Assembly (NCBI GenBank): GCA_012064415.1
Contig: SSNU01000168.1
Location: forward strand, 67,108-131,107
DNA from: Gyrodactylus bullatarudis
Taxonomy: Eukaryota; Platyhelminthes; Monogenea; Gyrodactylidea; Gyrodactylidae
Direction: 5' to 3'
DNA: 64,000 bases
This document shows positions 62,270 to 64,000 of this stretch, piece by piece. Both the position numbers and the translations under genes were made by a program. The stretch's first letter is position 1, and each line of letters begins with the position of its first letter. The notes under the pieces were generated by a model. It saw only the letters and a list, made by a program, of their open reading frames with translations. It did no database searches and was not told the origin of the DNA.

Positions 62270-62585
62270 CTTTTGAACTCAAAATTTTTATCGATTTCGA
62301 TTATTCAAAGCAGTTAAATGATGATATTTTGGATCAACATTAGACAAAGAATTAAAAATTTTGGGTTCAAAAGTTGTAAAAGTGGAAATTTGGTGTACAT
62401 TTTCGAAATTCAAAAAACGGCCTAATTTTGGTCAGATTGAATATTTTTCGGAATATCCTCATCTTTTTAGCTCATTCCGTTTTTAGAATTCAAAAAATTG
62501 TTTTTCTCTGTTAATCCGGAGAAAAATATTGAGTTTTTTGTAAGAATAGTAAATACTCATCTTCATGTCAATTAGGTTTACAATG
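62270..62585. repeat. MITE family D, right half with short left scrap
   Basis: Opens aacttttgaactcaaaattt; then gggttcaaaagttgtaaaag, aaacggcctaattttggtca; ends ctcatcttcatgtcaattag. Confidence 0.6.
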
Positions 62586-62589
62586 TAGA

Positions 62590-62998
62590 TTCTACATTTG
62601 TAAAATTTATTAGGGTTATTACGTTGTTGCTAGCCTCACTTGATAAAGATTAATCAAGTATTATTCAAATAAAAGAACATGAGTTAAAGGGAAAAAGTAT
62701 GTTTGGCAACATATTACACTCTATTTTCTTCGGACTGGAGTGGCCATTGAGTTTCGATTCCGAATGTAAATCAAATTAACTAGATTAGAAATACGAGTAG
62801 CTTTATTAAAAGAAGTTCAAATTTCGAGGATGTCTGCATGAATAATGATGGTGAAATACATTATTGTTTCTCATGATAGAAAGTTTTTTATCCCTATAGA
62901 ACCCTCTAAGATTTTACATCTCGGTGCTGAGATAGTAAGTATTGTACTACTAAGTACTAGGCTAGGGTGAAATCTTTAACCTCATATTATTATTATTA
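62590..62998. other. Non-coding, no gene seen
   Basis: Ends in a short attattatt run. No supported feature. Confidence 0.3.
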
Positions 62999-62999
62999 T

Positions 63000-63236
63000 T
63001 TTCAAAAAATTAATTTTTGTTTAAAACGTTTTTACCAGTGTCATAGGTAGAAAGTAAGATAACTTTTATCGAGGTTATCATACCTGAAGAATTCACATAT
63101 GCAATCGCCTGCACTCTATCTGCTAAAGCAACACTGATAGCCTGTTTATGGATCAAAAAATGAGTCATATTTTGATCGATAACTCCTTAACCAGAAATAA
63201 TTGCGTTAAAACAACTGTAGATCCGTAATCAGTGGT
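63000..63236 (-). repeat. Third partial copy of the arm-A/B non-coding segment
   Basis: Matches 55668-55910 in direct orientation (caaaaaattaatttttgttt ... gtagatccgtaatcagtg) with a 26-bp deletion after aaaacgttttt and a few substitutions. Confidence 0.85.
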
Positions 63237-63424
63237 TACATTTTATTCTGATTAACTCAAGGTATTGTGAATTTTGTTCTTGATTAATGTCACTGATTAC
63301 ATTAGAAGGTAAATTATATTAAAGACTTAAATTAAATTTTTAGTTGCAATTCTGTTGTGCGATTATTAACTTCTATAAACTATCGTGTTTTCCTCACACA
63401 TGAAATTGTTCAGAGTTTTTATCA

Positions 63425-63691
63425 AAGTTTGATTACATTTTCTTGTTTCATATACCAAAAAAAATTGTCTAACAAACAAAATCCGAGAATGTCTGTAAAT
63501 AAGAGTAAACATTATCATTATCATTACTGTATGTCAATCCTCAATAGATTGGAGACATTTCTGCTAAAGTTTACCATCTCTAGATGCATTCATTCTCCTT
63601 AAGAGAGAGACTAGAAATTTTAAATTTGTCAATTAAACGCAAATAAAATGTTTCCCAAACTTGATGAAATTTCTCTTCTATCCTGTAAATT
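63425..63691 (+). repeat. Copy of the 59.6-kb 3'-UTR segment
   Basis: Direct copy of 59604-59870. Upstream sequence differs, so the open frame at 63357-63602 is a by-product, not a gene. Confidence 0.85.
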
Positions 63692-64000
63692 TTTTTCGAG
63701 TAAAATTTCTATAACCTACATTTTATACAAAAAATCCTTCGCAAACTTAATAGAATAATGCTAGTTTATTTTATACTCCTGAAAACAATTTGAGTCAAAA
63801 GTTATTTCTCATCTAGCCTATTACTGAAGATTTTACGATAAATTTTATTGATTTCCCATGTAATTTCTCCTACAAACCCATATTTAATTCGAATGTCATG
63901 TCTCTATTAAATGTCCAATTCATTGTTATATGAAAATTAGTGGCACCAACTTATTTTGAATGACATTTTTCTCTCATTTTCGTCAATTAAAATCATAACA
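63692..64000. other. Non-coding, no gene seen
   Basis: AT-rich sequence to the window edge without supported features. Confidence 0.3.

Noticed and set aside
63357..63602. 81-codon ORF near the window end
   Set aside because: It mostly translates the copied 3' UTR of the 59.4-kb gene in another frame.

Overview
This is AT-rich nuclear DNA of an invertebrate animal. The evidence is spliceosomal GT-AG introns, three conserved animal genes (a FOXK-type forkhead factor, the AP-2 adaptor alpha subunit and the MUS81 nuclease), and a heavy load of eukaryotic transposons. The proteins are clearly diverged from vertebrate and fly versions, and two AP-2 alpha introns are only 31 and 37 nt long. I cannot name the species. 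Several transposon-like protein fragments recall families common in hydrozoan and arthropod genomes, but that is memory, not a search.

Layout. 1-7.2 kb: a recent inverted duplication of a secreted C-type-lectin-like/PAN-like gene (complete copy on +, copy without exon 2 on -), between two direct copies of a repeat that carries a hammerhead-like core. 7.6-24 kb: gene-poor ground made of related palindromic MITEs, a foldback element, a short piggyBac-type MITE and decayed transposon ORFs. 24.0-25.3 kb: an unrecognised secreted protein gene on -, with part of its 5' side copied in inverted orientation near 27.1 kb. 25.5-36 kb: more repeats, a tRNA-derived SINE, a decayed piggyBac with exact ends, and a broken gene of a large repeat-encoded family.

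36.9-55.3 kb is the gene island: FOXK (-, two exons), AP-2 alpha (-, eleven exons including an 18-nt microexon), then MUS81 (+, seven exons), head-to-head with AP-2 alpha across 118 bp. A three-membrane-segment gene lies antisense inside MUS81 intron 1. MUS81 intron 3 holds a hammerhead-like element flanked by 48-bp direct repeats. Intron 5 holds a LINE fragment, one arm of a large inverted repeat and an apparently intact Tc1-like transposon. The other arm starts about 150 bp after the MUS81 stop, so exons 6-7 sit between two ~890-bp inverted arms that appear identical.

55.4-64 kb: repeats again, a frameshifted transposon-family fragment, a small single-pass membrane-protein gene whose 3' UTR is copied 3.8 kb downstream, and more MITEs.

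The conserved genes do not form a pathway: FOXK is transcriptional, AP-2 alpha endocytic and MUS81 acts in DNA repair. The most unusual material is structural: a dispersed hammerhead-like motif whose helix I keeps pairing while its sequence changes, and repeated inverted duplication of genic segments.
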